This document shows, piece after piece, positions 15,822-25,053 of a DNA stretch of 35,332 bases. The stretch covers positions 1 to 35,332 of IMG/VR virus record IMGVR_UViG_3300033552_000035; one strand, written 5' to 3'. A model generated the notes under the pieces. The model saw only the letters and a program-made list of their open reading frames with translations. It did no database searches and was not told the DNA's origin. The translations under genes and the position numbers were made by a program. Each line of letters opens with the position of its first letter. Positions within the stretch are counted from its first letter, which is position 1. This DNA is from a virus.

Positions 15822-16715
15822 ATGAAAAGATACAAAGCTAAATTAAAGAAAGGTACTGAGGTTGATTCGTTTTCACTTGTTTTAGGTGCGGCCGTTGAAA
15901 CTAAGCTTTCTAAGTTTGCAGAAGAAGCCGAAAAGCCTGTATTTTTCGCCAATGATGAAAAGCGTATTATCTATTCTGTTGCAATGCGCCCAGATAAAGA
16001 TATTTACCGTAAAAATGTTAATGGTGAACCCGCTTTAGTTTATTTCGATTCAGAGGAAATAGAAAAAATCCAACAGTCATACTTTAGAAACAACAACGCT
16101 GGCAAGGTTAAAATGAATATTAACCATGCGGATGATAAAGTAGATGGTGTTTATCCTATTGAAAGCTGGATAGTTAATGACCCTGAATTAGACAAATCTA
16201 AAACCTTAATGATGGAGGACGTTCAAAAAGGTGATTTGATTATCGGTTACAAGATTGAAAACGATCATGTTTGGGAAAACTTTGTAAAGACAGGCGAAGT
16301 AGATGGCTTGAGTGTAGAGGCTTTTTTAGATTACGAAATTAATGAACAAATAAATATGAATACAGAAGAAGAAAAAAAATCTTTATTCGCTCAATTTAAG
16401 GCATGGTTTGCAGAAGAAGTTTCGCCAATGGCAATTATAGACGCTGAAGAACAAAAGCTAGACCTTGCAAAAGAGTGGGAGGATAAGTACAATCTTTTAT
16501 TGTCTGAAAATGCTGACTTAAAAGAAAAGTTAGCTGGATTGCAAGGCGAAAAAGTAGTTGCAGAAACCGAATTAGAAACCATGAAATCACAAAAAGCGCA
16601 AGTTGAAACTGATTTAGCACATTTCAAAGCGGAAAAAGTAGCGGTTGTTGATTTGCCAAAAGAAAAATCATTTGAGCAAATGACATCATTAGAAAAATTT
16701 AGAGCATCAAAATAA
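15822..16715 (+). CDS. prohead protease (XkdF-like) fused to a scaffold domain
   Basis: A 297-residue protein. Residues 1-175 resemble XkdF-type phage serine proteases: YSVAMRPDKDIYRKN near 51-65, a candidate catalytic His102 in NINHADD, and Ser164 in GEVDGLSVEAF. The C-terminal half (about 175-297) is a charged coiled coil (LLLSENADLKEKLAGLQ and similar), as in scaffold proteins. One gene thus appears to provide both scaffold and maturation protease, the usual solution when no separate scaffold gene precedes the capsid gene. The major capsid gene starts 12 bases after the stop. Confidence 0.8.
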   Translation: MKRYKAKLKKGTEVDSFSLVLGAAVETKLSKFAEEAEKPVFFANDEKRIIYSVAMRPDKDIYRKNVNGEPALVYFDSEEIEKIQQSYFRNNNAGKVKMNINHADDKVDGVYPIESWIVNDPELDKSKTLMMEDVQKGDLIIGYKIENDHVWENFVKTGEVDGLSVEAFLDYEINEQINMNTEEEKKSLFAQFKAWFAEEVSPMAIIDAEEQKLDLAKEWEDKYNLLLSENADLKEKLAGLQGEKVVAETELETMKSQKAQVETDLAHFKAEKVAVVDLPKEKSFEQMTSLEKFRASK

Positions 16716-16727
16716 AAATAAAAAGAC

Positions 16728-17750
16728 ATGGCAATAGCTTATAACAAAGTTGACATTAGAGGCGTAGCAGCCGAGCCGGTTATCGAAGAGATATTGTTCG
16801 AAAACCAAACAATCGCTAAAGGCTTAGTAACATTTGAAACAGATGTTAAAGCTGAAACAATATTTACTGAAGCAAGTGCAACCGCAACGCTTCAAGAGTT
16901 TGTTTGTGGACTTCCAACAAGTGCAGGAGAGTTAAGCGCATTTGATTCAGTAGTAACGCCAAAGAAAGCAATGTTCTACCAAGAATTTTGCCCGGACAAT
17001 TTGCGTTTCTCACGTTTCAAAAGAGACATGGCAGCAGGTGCATGGAATATGATGAGTTCAGAATTTGAGCGTGTTGTTATCGGTGGGATTTATGCTAAGA
17101 AAATGGCATTAGCTTTAGAAAAAGAATTTTGGATTGGAGCGACAGCAGCAACACAGACTGCAGTAGCAGCATTAGTTGCAGGAGCTGGTCAAGGTGCGAT
17201 TGGAGCAGCTGAAAAAACAGCAGTAGCAGCTTTAACACCATCTCAAATTGATGGTATTTTTACCAAAATGTTATACAACGATTCTAACGTTACAAGAACA
17301 TTAGGATTAGGAACACGCATAAAAGTTGCTGGAGTACCGCTTACATCATTGAATTTAAAAGCTGAATTTGATAAAATTTATTCTGCAATACCGGCGGAAG
17401 TTTTAGCGGGTAATGAGCAACCTATCATTTATGCTCCGATGAATCTTAAGCAATTAATCGTAACCGCTAACAATGTTGTTTCAGACTTCAATAAACCATT
17501 TACCGTAAACGATGCAAACACAGAGTTTAGGTTCAACGGTATATTGATTGAGTTTGTTCCGATTCCGAACAACTCTGTAATTGTTGCTTTAAAATCTCAT
17601 TTATTTTGGGTTACTGATTTAGTGAGCGATAACAACTTCCTGAAAATTGAGCCGCTTGGACCAAACAGAGAAGACATGTTTATCAAATCTGTTTTATCAA
17701 TAGGCGCTCACGTAGCCAATCAAAAGTTTAACGTTTTATACGTAGGCTAG
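16728..17750 (+). CDS. major capsid protein
   Basis: A 340-residue protein directly after the protease-scaffold gene, followed by a hairpin. It has the layout of an HK97-fold capsid protein: an N-terminal arm, CPDNLRFSRFKRDMAAGAWN, an Ala-rich region (about 140-170), a conserved APMNLKQLIVTANN strand-helix near 230, and FVPIPNNSVIVALKSHLFW with RED near the end (PLGPNREDMF). Compared with its neighbours it is rich in GC and uses more common codons, as expected for the most abundant virion protein. Its exact family was not searched. Confidence 0.82.
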   Translation: MAIAYNKVDIRGVAAEPVIEEILFENQTIAKGLVTFETDVKAETIFTEASATATLQEFVCGLPTSAGELSAFDSVVTPKKAMFYQEFCPDNLRFSRFKRDMAAGAWNMMSSEFERVVIGGIYAKKMALALEKEFWIGATAATQTAVAALVAGAGQGAIGAAEKTAVAALTPSQIDGIFTKMLYNDSNVTRTLGLGTRIKVAGVPLTSLNLKAEFDKIYSAIPAEVLAGNEQPIIYAPMNLKQLIVTANNVVSDFNKPFTVNDANTEFRFNGILIEFVPIPNNSVIVALKSHLFWVTDLVSDNNFLKIEPLGPNREDMFIKSVLSIGAHVANQKFNVLYVG

Positions 17751-17758
17751 TCATTAAC

Positions 17759-17780
17759 AGGGAGGTTAACGCCTCCCTTT
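17759..17780 (+). terminator. hairpin after the major capsid gene
   Basis: AGGGAGG (17759-17765) pairs with CCTCCCT (17772-17778) across six bases, followed by only three T. It probably acts as a weak terminator or mRNA-stabilising 3' structure that raises capsid protein output over the downstream genes. Confidence 0.7.
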
Positions 17781-17794
17781 AACTAAAATAAATT

Positions 17795-18346
17795 ATGGGA
17801 TGTGTAACATTATCAGGCTCTAGAAAATTAGCTTGTATATCAGGTGAAGCCGGGATATTAGCTATATCTGTTGGAGATTACGATTCTTTGAATAGAATAG
17901 CAAAGACAGCGACTGGAGTTATAACTATTTTGCCTACGTATGGATTGACTTCCTTAGCTCGATTTGAAGTAAAATCAACTACTGCAAACTACGTAGAAAA
18001 CGGAGTAAGCGGAGGCGATAATAGAAGCAAAGGAGTAACTGGAAATTTACCAGTAATATTTAATGTGCCTAAAGGAGATGCTGTAAAAACAGTAACTAAA
18101 ATTAAGGAGCTATTAAATGGCGAGGTGGTTTTATTTATCGAAAGAAAAGACGGAACGATTACCGTTGCAGGTTCTCAAAACGGAGCAATGGCAATCACAG
18201 TTGACGACCAAACAGGCGGAACTATTGGAGACTTAAACGGTTTTACCGTAACTTTTCAAACTATGGAGCCAGATTATTCAAGAGAATATTTGCTTACGTC
18301 AACAGCTTTAACGCAATATGCAGCAGCTTTAAAAGTGGTTGATTAA
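17795..18346 (+). CDS. probable major tail tube protein
   Basis: A 183-residue protein. The opening MGCVTLSGSRKLACISGEAG, then FEVKSTTANYVEN, a GDNRSKGVTGNLPVIFN stretch, VVLFIERKDGTITVAGSQNG and a GDLNGFTVTFQTMEPD end match the layout of tail tube proteins of Bacteroidota phages: short beta strands, an NYxE motif and a DG...G..NG turn. Its place between two terminator-like hairpins, after the capsid gene, also suits an abundant structural protein. A head decoration protein is the main alternative. Confidence 0.5.
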   Translation: MGCVTLSGSRKLACISGEAGILAISVGDYDSLNRIAKTATGVITILPTYGLTSLARFEVKSTTANYVENGVSGGDNRSKGVTGNLPVIFNVPKGDAVKTVTKIKELLNGEVVLFIERKDGTITVAGSQNGAMAITVDDQTGGTIGDLNGFTVTFQTMEPDYSREYLLTSTALTQYAAALKVVD

Positions 18347-18364
18347 TTTGATTAAATTCTAATG

Positions 18365-18396
18365 AAAAGCCATGCAAATAGTATGGCTTTTTTTAT
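18365..18396 (+). terminator. intrinsic terminator after the tail tube gene
   Basis: AAAAGCCAT (18365-18373) pairs with ATGGCTTTT (18383-18391) across nine bases, followed by a T run. A clear rho-independent terminator that separates the abundant head and tube genes from the portal group. Confidence 0.88.
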
Positions 18397-18408
18397 ATTT
18401 TTTTTAAA

Positions 18409-18732
18409 ATGAAGGTACTTTTTTTATATAATCCATTAAAAATTTCATTAATACCTAGAAAATATCCATTAGCAAACGATGTTTTGACCTTAACGCTACG
18501 TAAGGAAATGGATGATACCATCTTAACACCTGCTTTTACTTTTATTGTTGGTCAAAAGTTAGAGTTAACGATCACAACTCAACCTGTACAATTTAAAGTT
18601 TTAGACAAATTTGATTTTGAGTTAAAGAATGGCAGCGAGGTTATTTATTTAGGTAAAATACAAATTCTAAAAAACGGTACTAACACACAAAATTTTGAAT
18701 ATGGCAGCCAAAATCAAAGATTCCAATATTAA
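18409..18732 (+). CDS. hypothetical virion-associated protein, 107 aa
   Basis: Starts 13 bases after the terminator and overlaps the portal gene by 32 bases. It is beta-rich: LTLTLRKEMDDTILTPAF, FIVGQKLELTITTQ and a C-terminal FEYGSQNQRF. Small beta-rich proteins in this slot are common in Bacteroidota phages. No defined role is known to me. Confidence 0.55.
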   Translation: MKVLFLYNPLKISLIPRKYPLANDVLTLTLRKEMDDTILTPAFTFIVGQKLELTITTQPVQFKVLDKFDFELKNGSEVIYLGKIQILKNGTNTQNFEYGSQNQRFQY

Positions 18733-19837
18733 AGGTTTGCAAACTTTTGCGTTTGAGGGTAGTCCCGAAAAGTTTTCGGCTTATCAACCTATTGATATTA
18801 AACCTAGAAGCGGCATTAATTGGATTTTAAACGGTGTTAATAATATCAATTTTAAGACTTACAGAGACGCTTATGATGACAGCCCTAGTAATAGCTCAAT
18901 TATTAACGATTACGTAGCCTACATATACGGAGAGGGATTAATTGATAGTGTAGCAGGCGGCAACTTAAAGCAGATCATATCGAATGAAGACGCTTACTTG
19001 ATTTGCCAAGACCTTTATATTTACGGAGGTGTAAGCGTTCAGGTTATTTGGAATGAAGAAACTAAAAAGCCTATTTTAATTAAGCACCTTCCTATTTACA
19101 AATTAGGTGTAAGATATAATCAGCAAGATGTTAAAGTAGAGGGATATTGGTATTGTTACGATTGGAATGATCGCTATAAATACAAACCTCAATTTTACCC
19201 ATCGTTTACAGGGATTTACAAAGAAGGTCAAAACTTAGAAGTTCTATTTATTAGAATGCCGACTCCCGAACCATTTTTTCCGGTACCATCTTATTTATCT
19301 GGTATTCCGTGGGCAAGGGTTGAAGGTGAGTTAGGCAATACAGCTATAAACCATTTTAAAAATGGGCTATCTGATATTACTGTAATTAATTACAACCAGG
19401 GAAGACAGGAAACTCCAGAAGCTGCAAAAGCAGAAGCTGATAAGGTGCGAAGAATGGCAACAGGTTCTAGTAATGCTAGTAACGTAGTTGTATCTTTTAA
19501 TGATAGCATTGATGAGGCGGTTACGGTTGACAGGATAAGCCCGCCAGACTTAAACCAACAAAATGTTTTTTATGCTGAAGAGGCTGAAAGAAAATTACAA
19601 ATAGCTCACGGCATGCCTAGCATTTTATTTTCAAATAGCCAAAGTGGAAGCGGTTTTTCTAATAATGCCGAGGAATATTCAATGGCTTTAAAGATTTTAT
19701 ACAGAAAGAAAATAAATCCTATTCGGATGATTTTAACAAGTGGTTTAAAAAAGGTTACTGATATTATTAACCCACAAATTATGCCTTGGTTTAAAGATTT
19801 TGAAGCAGAGAACACTTTAGATAATACTGAACAATGA
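18701..19837 (+). CDS. portal protein
   Basis: A 378-residue protein; the ATG at 18701 is preferred to a TTG six bases upstream. Features of portal proteins are visible: an N-terminal region with YVAYIYGEG, a beta core with YLICQDLYIYGGVSVQVIWN, LPIYKLGVRYN, and a helical stem region ending in MPSILFSNSQSGSG, as in the clip and crown of phage portals. It forms the dodecameric DNA channel at the capsid vertex. Here it lies after the capsid and tail tube genes, not between terminase and protease as in most siphoviruses. Confidence 0.75.
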   Translation: MAAKIKDSNIKGLQTFAFEGSPEKFSAYQPIDIKPRSGINWILNGVNNINFKTYRDAYDDSPSNSSIINDYVAYIYGEGLIDSVAGGNLKQIISNEDAYLICQDLYIYGGVSVQVIWNEETKKPILIKHLPIYKLGVRYNQQDVKVEGYWYCYDWNDRYKYKPQFYPSFTGIYKEGQNLEVLFIRMPTPEPFFPVPSYLSGIPWARVEGELGNTAINHFKNGLSDITVINYNQGRQETPEAAKAEADKVRRMATGSSNASNVVVSFNDSIDEAVTVDRISPPDLNQQNVFYAEEAERKLQIAHGMPSILFSNSQSGSGFSNNAEEYSMALKILYRKKINPIRMILTSGLKKVTDIINPQIMPWFKDFEAENTLDNTEQ

Positions 19838-20295
19838 TTAAATCTTGGTTAAAAGAGAATGATATACCTGCTTTGACTTCATTTGCTGGTAATATTGATA
19901 GTGATAGTTTGAAGCCTTTTATTTTTATATCTCAAACAACGGATTTAAAGAGGGTTTTAGGTTTGAAATTATATGATAAAATCAATGCTGATTACATTGC
20001 CGGAACTTTAGCTGGTGAATACTTAATCATTTTTGATAATTACATCATTGACATGCTTGTTTATTTCAGTTGCTCACATTATATCGCTATGAATAGCAGT
20101 AAGGTAAGCAATAACGGCATCGTAAAACCCGAACAATCAACTGATTTAAAGGAAATTGACAGGCTATCTGCAAGATATAATAGCCTTGCAAATAATGTGA
20201 TGCTAAGTTTTCAAGAATACATGAAAACAATTAGCATTCCAGAATACAAAGATTGTGAAGGTAAAGCAAAAACTAACATTATAGGCTGGTACTAA
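19834..20295 (+). CDS. head-tail connector-like protein, 153 aa
   Basis: Starts four bases before the portal stop. The product, mainly helical, has FIFISQTTDLKRVLGLKLYD then GEYLIIFDNYIIDMLVYF, a pattern shared by connector or head-completion proteins (DUF6712-like, as far as I recall) that follow portal genes in Bacteroidota phages. A conserved-looking GW at the C-terminus (IIGWY) is also visible. The connector role is inferred from neighbours and shape. Confidence 0.6.
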   Translation: MIKSWLKENDIPALTSFAGNIDSDSLKPFIFISQTTDLKRVLGLKLYDKINADYIAGTLAGEYLIIFDNYIIDMLVYFSCSHYIAMNSSKVSNNGIVKPEQSTDLKEIDRLSARYNSLANNVMLSFQEYMKTISIPEYKDCEGKAKTNIIGWY

Positions 20296-20864
20296 TGGCA
20301 CAGGAAAACTTAAACACCTCGACACCTAATGATGGATTAGGAGATTTTCTTAGAAGTGCATTTATCAAAGTTCAAAACATGTTTACCGAACTTTATTCGA
20401 CAAAAGTTGATAAAGTAGCTGGTAAAGATTTAAGTAAAAACGATTTTACGGACGTTTTAAAAACCAAGTTAGATAATGTTGAAGCTTTTGCACAAGTAAA
20501 TATTCAATCAGATTTTGCGCAAATTGATAATACAAAAAAAGACTTCATAAAAAACAAACCTACGATTCCAGTATTAGCAAACTATGTTTTAAACGGTGGC
20601 TATGTAGGTACAGCGCAAGACATAGTCAATTTAATTAAACCGGGGATAACAACTTCAACCTTCACACAATTAAATCTAGTGGCAATGGGTAACGGTTCTT
20701 TTAAGTTGCCTTTAGTATTAGCAGCAGGCCAGGCGGTTTTAGCTATTAAGGTTGCAATTACATCCGGAAGCACTTACCAAATGCCAGCATCAGAATGGTC
20801 TAACAACGAGATAATAAATTTTGATTCAAACGTAGCTCAAACCATAACAGTAATAACATCATGA
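20295..20864 (+). CDS. tail fibre / structural protein, 189 aa
   Basis: Overlaps the previous stop by one base. Residues 40-85 hold VDKVAGKDLSKNDFTDVLKT, then AQVNIQSDFAQID and DFIKNKPTIP, a repeat-like signature very common in fibre proteins of Bacteroidota phages (the KNKP collar). The C-terminal part is beta-rich. It probably forms the stalk or attachment part of the fibre made with the large protein next door. Confidence 0.65.
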   Translation: MAQENLNTSTPNDGLGDFLRSAFIKVQNMFTELYSTKVDKVAGKDLSKNDFTDVLKTKLDNVEAFAQVNIQSDFAQIDNTKKDFIKNKPTIPVLANYVLNGGYVGTAQDIVNLIKPGITTSTFTQLNLVAMGNGSFKLPLVLAAGQAVLAIKVAITSGSTYQMPASEWSNNEIINFDSNVAQTITVITS

Positions 20865-23620
20865 AAAAATTAATACTACTTGCGCTCATTTGCGCATCAT
20901 TTACAGGATTTGCACAAACTTATAAAACGGTTACAATGGCTTTAGATACGCCAACTAATGTGGCTGTTTTAAGGGTGGGTTTACAATCATATAACTTAAC
21001 AAATAGTTTTGGATTAAAAGCAAACTTAAATGGTGGTAATAATATTAGTGGATTAAATATTTTTACTAATGGTTTAAACAGATTCGGGTCTATAAATAAA
21101 GGGGGCAGAATACAATTTGCTAGAGCTTTAGATGGTAATTATTCTGGATTAGTTGGGTTCGATTCGGACACCGAAAGCTTTAATTTTAAAATTTTTAATA
21201 GTGGGGGCGGGTCTCTTTTAAGTTTTGGAACTAATGGATTAGAGAGGGGTAGGTTTGAAAATAATGGTTTTTTTAAAATAAACACTCTCGGTTTAGATAC
21301 AACAAGTCGTTTTCAGATGCTCGGTAATGCCAATGTTAATGGAAATGTATATTCAAATAATTACTCAAATTTATTAAATAAAAAATGGATAGCCTTTGGA
21401 GATTCATTTTCTAATGATCCTGCTAGTGACTATGTAGGCAGAGTTGCAAGTAACTTAGGGTTAATTTTAACAACTAGAGCAGTTAGCGGACAAGGAATCA
21501 ATCAACAATTAGCAGCTTTAAAAACGTCTTTTACAACAGATTCAACATTTCTATTGGCTTATGATATTGTTACGCTACATATAGGAGTAAATGATTTTGC
21601 TAACGGGAGTATTCCATTAGGAAACATAAACTCACCTTTAGATAATGGCTCTTATGCGGGAGATTTAAAAAAGTTTATTGAATTATGCAATAGAAGCAAT
21701 CCAAAAATAAAAATATTTATAATTACACCGCCAGAGGCAAATGGTGCGGGTGTTCCATATAAAGGGATAAATCCTTTAGGCTGGAGCTTGTCAGACTTAT
21801 CAGTAACAATTAGTCAAGTAAGTAATTTTTATGCTATTCAATGCATAGATTTATATGCTATTAGTGGTATAAATTTAAAAACAATACCCACTTTTTTAGG
21901 TGATGGATTACACCCTTCTTTTCCTATTGGAACAAATTATATGGGAGATATTGTTTCAAAAGCTTTTTTGTCAAACTCTAATTTAGGAAAAAATGCGGAT
22001 TACTATTCAGTAACGAGTGGTTATATTCCAAGATTAGGCACTGGTTCTAAATTTGTAAATAGCACAATATTTCAAAGTGGAAGTAATTTAGGAATAGGAA
22101 CTACTACACCAACTACCCCATTTGAAGTGAATGGATTTTCTAAATTTACGGATGTAGGTATTTCAGGAACTACTTACTTGTTGACTAATGGTTTTGGTTT
22201 AGATGGTAGAAATGCTGCTAATTCAGGCTATTATCATTTGATTGGAACGGATGCGTCAAATAGGGTTAGAATAGCATCGGGAGGCAATGAATCTTTATTT
22301 GGAGGCAACATATCGGCTTTAGGGGGATTGTTTACGGCAGCCACTACGGCATCTTCAGCTTCTTTGAATATTACTTCAAATGATGTTTCATTAAGAATGA
22401 AAGCAACGGGTTCTGTAACAACTGATAAAAATACTTACGAAATTAGAAATGTAGGTGTAGCTGCTAACGAATATCTACAATTTAGAACTATTAACGATGC
22501 CCAAACTGTTTTCACAAATAGAATGGCTTTGTGGAATAGTGGAAGTCTTTATTTAGGAACATCGCCTGTTGATAACGGACAAGGAAGTTTAACCCTTACA
22601 GGAAGAATGCACTTAACACCAGCCACAGTATCAATAAGCTCATACAGAATGCCAACAGGTGTAGCACCAACAACGCCCGTAACTGGTGACTGGTGGTCAT
22701 TAGGATTAAGAACACAAACTTTTGACGGAACGCAAACTAAAGATGTATTGTTTGACAAAACGAATGCAGCATTTGCAGATGGACTTGTTGGTGTGGCGTT
22801 AATTGATGGTGCTGGTAATATTGCTAAAGGCGTACAAGCCGACAGAACAACCGCCAACACACAAACTAAAACAGCTAGTTATACAGTTGTTTTAAGCGAT
22901 TTTGGAGCTAATGGAATACTATATGTCAGAGCAGATGCAACCTCAGGCAACATGACTATTACTTTACCAACTGCAGCTATTATGGCAGGGTTAACAGTTA
23001 CGGTAAAGAAAATTGATGCAACATCTAATGCAGTTACAATTAGCGGATCATCAATTGATGGTGTTACTACTAAAGTTTTATCAGGATTAAATGTCTTTAC
23101 CTCAATCGTTTCAAATAGTACAGTATTTAGTATTGTTGGAGATAAAGCCACAGGAACAGGTTGGGCTTCTTATTCAGACGGTCTTTACACTCCTGCAAGC
23201 CCTTTAAGTATCGCGACAGGAACAACAGTAACTTTAACAAATAACGCTGCTACTTCAATAAAAAGTCAATTACCAGTAGGCGTTACTGATTTTTACAATA
23301 GCGCAACATCTAAGATAACACCCGGTTCAGTTGGCGATGGATACGGAATTTCAATAAGGTTTAAAGCTAAGTCAACAAGTTCATCTGATTTCTTCGATTT
23401 TGGTATAGACATAGGTGGCACACAAGGCGTTATTTTTAAACAAACAAGAACATTTATTAAAGGAGCTAATACAGAGGTGGGTTTTGATATTAGCATAAAT
23501 GCATTTTCTTTAGCAACGTTTATAGCTAATGGTGGCTTAGTTAAAATAACAGCAGGTAACGGCACTATGAGTGTTTACAGCATAGTATATGATATTTTTA
23601 GAACACATAAATCTTTATAA
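20861..23620 (+). CDS. tail fibre/spike with SGNH (GDSL) hydrolase domain and signal peptide
   Basis: A 919-residue protein. Residues 1-19 (MKKLILLALICASFTGFAQ) look like a signal peptide, odd for a virion protein. About residues 175-365 form an SGNH/GDSL esterase: FGDSF with Ser182, the block III GVNDF near 241-245, and the DGLHPS catalytic pair Asp348 and His351. The remainder is beta-rich with TVVLSDFGANGILYVRADAT repeat-like segments, as in fibres and spikes. It probably de-acylates surface polysaccharide during adsorption. The domain may also have been captured from a secreted host enzyme. Confidence 0.7.
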   Translation: MKKLILLALICASFTGFAQTYKTVTMALDTPTNVAVLRVGLQSYNLTNSFGLKANLNGGNNISGLNIFTNGLNRFGSINKGGRIQFARALDGNYSGLVGFDSDTESFNFKIFNSGGGSLLSFGTNGLERGRFENNGFFKINTLGLDTTSRFQMLGNANVNGNVYSNNYSNLLNKKWIAFGDSFSNDPASDYVGRVASNLGLILTTRAVSGQGINQQLAALKTSFTTDSTFLLAYDIVTLHIGVNDFANGSIPLGNINSPLDNGSYAGDLKKFIELCNRSNPKIKIFIITPPEANGAGVPYKGINPLGWSLSDLSVTISQVSNFYAIQCIDLYAISGINLKTIPTFLGDGLHPSFPIGTNYMGDIVSKAFLSNSNLGKNADYYSVTSGYIPRLGTGSKFVNSTIFQSGSNLGIGTTTPTTPFEVNGFSKFTDVGISGTTYLLTNGFGLDGRNAANSGYYHLIGTDASNRVRIASGGNESLFGGNISALGGLFTAATTASSASLNITSNDVSLRMKATGSVTTDKNTYEIRNVGVAANEYLQFRTINDAQTVFTNRMALWNSGSLYLGTSPVDNGQGSLTLTGRMHLTPATVSISSYRMPTGVAPTTPVTGDWWSLGLRTQTFDGTQTKDVLFDKTNAAFADGLVGVALIDGAGNIAKGVQADRTTANTQTKTASYTVVLSDFGANGILYVRADATSGNMTITLPTAAIMAGLTVTVKKIDATSNAVTISGSSIDGVTTKVLSGLNVFTSIVSNSTVFSIVGDKATGTGWASYSDGLYTPASPLSIATGTTVTLTNNAATSIKSQLPVGVTDFYNSATSKITPGSVGDGYGISIRFKAKSTSSSDFFDFGIDIGGTQGVIFKQTRTFIKGANTEVGFDISINAFSLATFIANGGLVKITAGNGTMSVYSIVYDIFRTHKSL

Positions 23621-23621
23621 A

Positions 23622-24500
23622 ATGAAAAGAATATTAATCATTTGGGCTTTATTAATCGGAACTGTTTACGCTCAATCTAAAGCGGGTTTTTACGTAGTAG
23701 GTGGTAAAGTTATCACCGTACAAGATACAAGCAGCCGAAACTATTTAAAGGCTATTGAGAATGCAGGTGTAGTGCCAAGCGTATTGCAAAACGCAGCTTC
23801 TAACTATTTGGTAACTTCTGAAAAAGCTATTGGTAGTTATAGTTTAATGAAAGCTCAATATCCTTTTATCGGAGGAACAGCAGCAACTCATAAGTTTAAT
23901 TTAAACAACCCTGTTGATACGGATGCAGGATTTAGGTTGACTTATGGCGGTACAATTACACATTCTGCAAATGGAATGCAAGGAGATGGAAGCACAGGTT
24001 TTGCGCACACTTTTATAAACCCTAGCATAAGCCTTAGCAACACATCATCTAATCTTTCTTTTTTTAGTAATGCCGTATCTACACAAGGCGTGGGAGTTGA
24101 TATTGGAACAACTTCTAGTATATCAACGGCAGCTAATATCTTAGAGACTGCATCTGCCACAACTTTTAATCAATTTGCAATAGGGAATAATTCAACTATT
24201 GATTTTATTAGGTCAAACTCTAATAAAAAAGGATTTATAAACTCTAAAATAAGCGGCACTACAATATCAGTTACAATAAATGGTGCAGAAACTTTTAGCA
24301 AAATTGGTGCTATTAGCTTAATAAACACCACATCCCCATTAACTATTGCAGGGCGTAACTCACCTACTGGATTAGCTTCGGGATTGTTTTCAAATAGACC
24401 TTATCAATATGTAGGTATTGGTTCTGCTCTAACAAATGCCACAATGGAATTACAACAATCAAGAATAGTAACATTTTTTAACTCAATGCAAAATAGGTAA
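23622..24500 (+). CDS. secreted-type fibre or surface protein, 292 aa
   Basis: The ATG at 23622 follows the previous stop by one base and gives a signal peptide (MKRILIIWALLIGTVYAQ), better than an upstream start. The mature part is beta-rich with LamG-like alternation: GFRLTYGGTITHSANG, then NQFAIGNNSTIDF and VTINGAETF, and ends in a helix. This resembles concanavalin-like sugar-binding domains. It is the second protein in this cluster with a signal peptide, placed between the fibre gene and the lysis genes. Confidence 0.5.
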   Translation: MKRILIIWALLIGTVYAQSKAGFYVVGGKVITVQDTSSRNYLKAIENAGVVPSVLQNAASNYLVTSEKAIGSYSLMKAQYPFIGGTAATHKFNLNNPVDTDAGFRLTYGGTITHSANGMQGDGSTGFAHTFINPSISLSNTSSNLSFFSNAVSTQGVGVDIGTTSSISTAANILETASATTFNQFAIGNNSTIDFIRSNSNKKGFINSKISGTTISVTINGAETFSKIGAISLINTTSPLTIAGRNSPTGLASGLFSNRPYQYVGIGSALTNATMELQQSRIVTFFNSMQNR

Positions 24501-24505
24501 CAACA

Positions 24506-24754
24506 ATGGAAAAATTAATGCAAAACTTCAAACCAATAGTAGGATTTCTGATAATATTAATGGCGTTTATGTACTACTTCACGATTCTGTTAATTGAAAA
24601 GCAGGCTAATCAGCAGGTTTTAATAGCTATTGTTGGTGTCGTTGGTACGGTAACAGGTTACTATTTTGGAAGTTCCACAACTGGAAATAAGAAAATTAAT
24701 ACAGGCGAAACAACGGCTGAAATAACCGCAGTAATTACAAAATCAGAAGAATAA
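24506..24754 (+). CDS. holin-like membrane protein
   Basis: An 82-residue protein with two predicted membrane spans (about 11-31, VGFLIILMAFMYYFTILLI, and about 38-55, VLIAIVGVVGTVTGYYFG) and a polar C-terminus. Size, topology and its place before an M15 peptidase suit a class II-type holin. Its stop overlaps the next start by one base. Confidence 0.6.
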   Translation: MEKLMQNFKPIVGFLIILMAFMYYFTILLIEKQANQQVLIAIVGVVGTVTGYYFGSSTTGNKKINTGETTAEITAVITKSEE

Positions 24755-25053
24755 TGGAAGCACTTAATATAAAACTTAAAGATATAATTCAGTTTGCGCT
24801 TTACTTAGTGATGTTTGTTGGCTTTCTTATCACTATGGATAATAAGATTGATAAGCTTGCTGAAAACCTCCACGATTTAAAAACCGAAAAGAAAGAGGTT
24901 AGCGCAGAGCAAAGACAGGATTTTCAAATTGTAGAAACCAAATTAGAAAATTTAGGGGTGACTGCCGAGCTTAACAAGCAAAATATTGAATTAAACAAGG
25001 CTGATATTGACCTTATAAATATAAAACTGGATAGAATTTTAAATAAAGACTAA
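24754..25053 (+). CDS. membrane protein with coiled coil, lysis module
   Basis: A 99-residue protein with one N-terminal membrane span (about 12-29, FALYLVMFVGFLITMDN) and a long coiled coil (VETKLENLGVTAELNKQNIE). This shape resembles XhlA-type or spanin-like helper proteins. It overlaps both neighbours by one base. The function is inferred from the lysis cassette. Confidence 0.55.
   Translation: MEALNIKLKDIIQFALYLVMFVGFLITMDNKIDKLAENLHDLKTEKKEVSAEQRQDFQIVETKLENLGVTAELNKQNIELNKADIDLINIKLDRILNKD

Noticed and set aside
16391-16729. Minus-strand open frame in the scaffold half of the protease gene
   Set aside because: Its Ser/Phe/Cys-rich composition comes from the reverse of a Lys/Glu/Ala-rich coiled coil.
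22549-23565. Three minus-strand open frames inside the tail fibre gene
   Set aside because: They mirror the repetitive Thr/Ala-rich fibre sequence; the plus frame carries the SGNH domain and is continuous.
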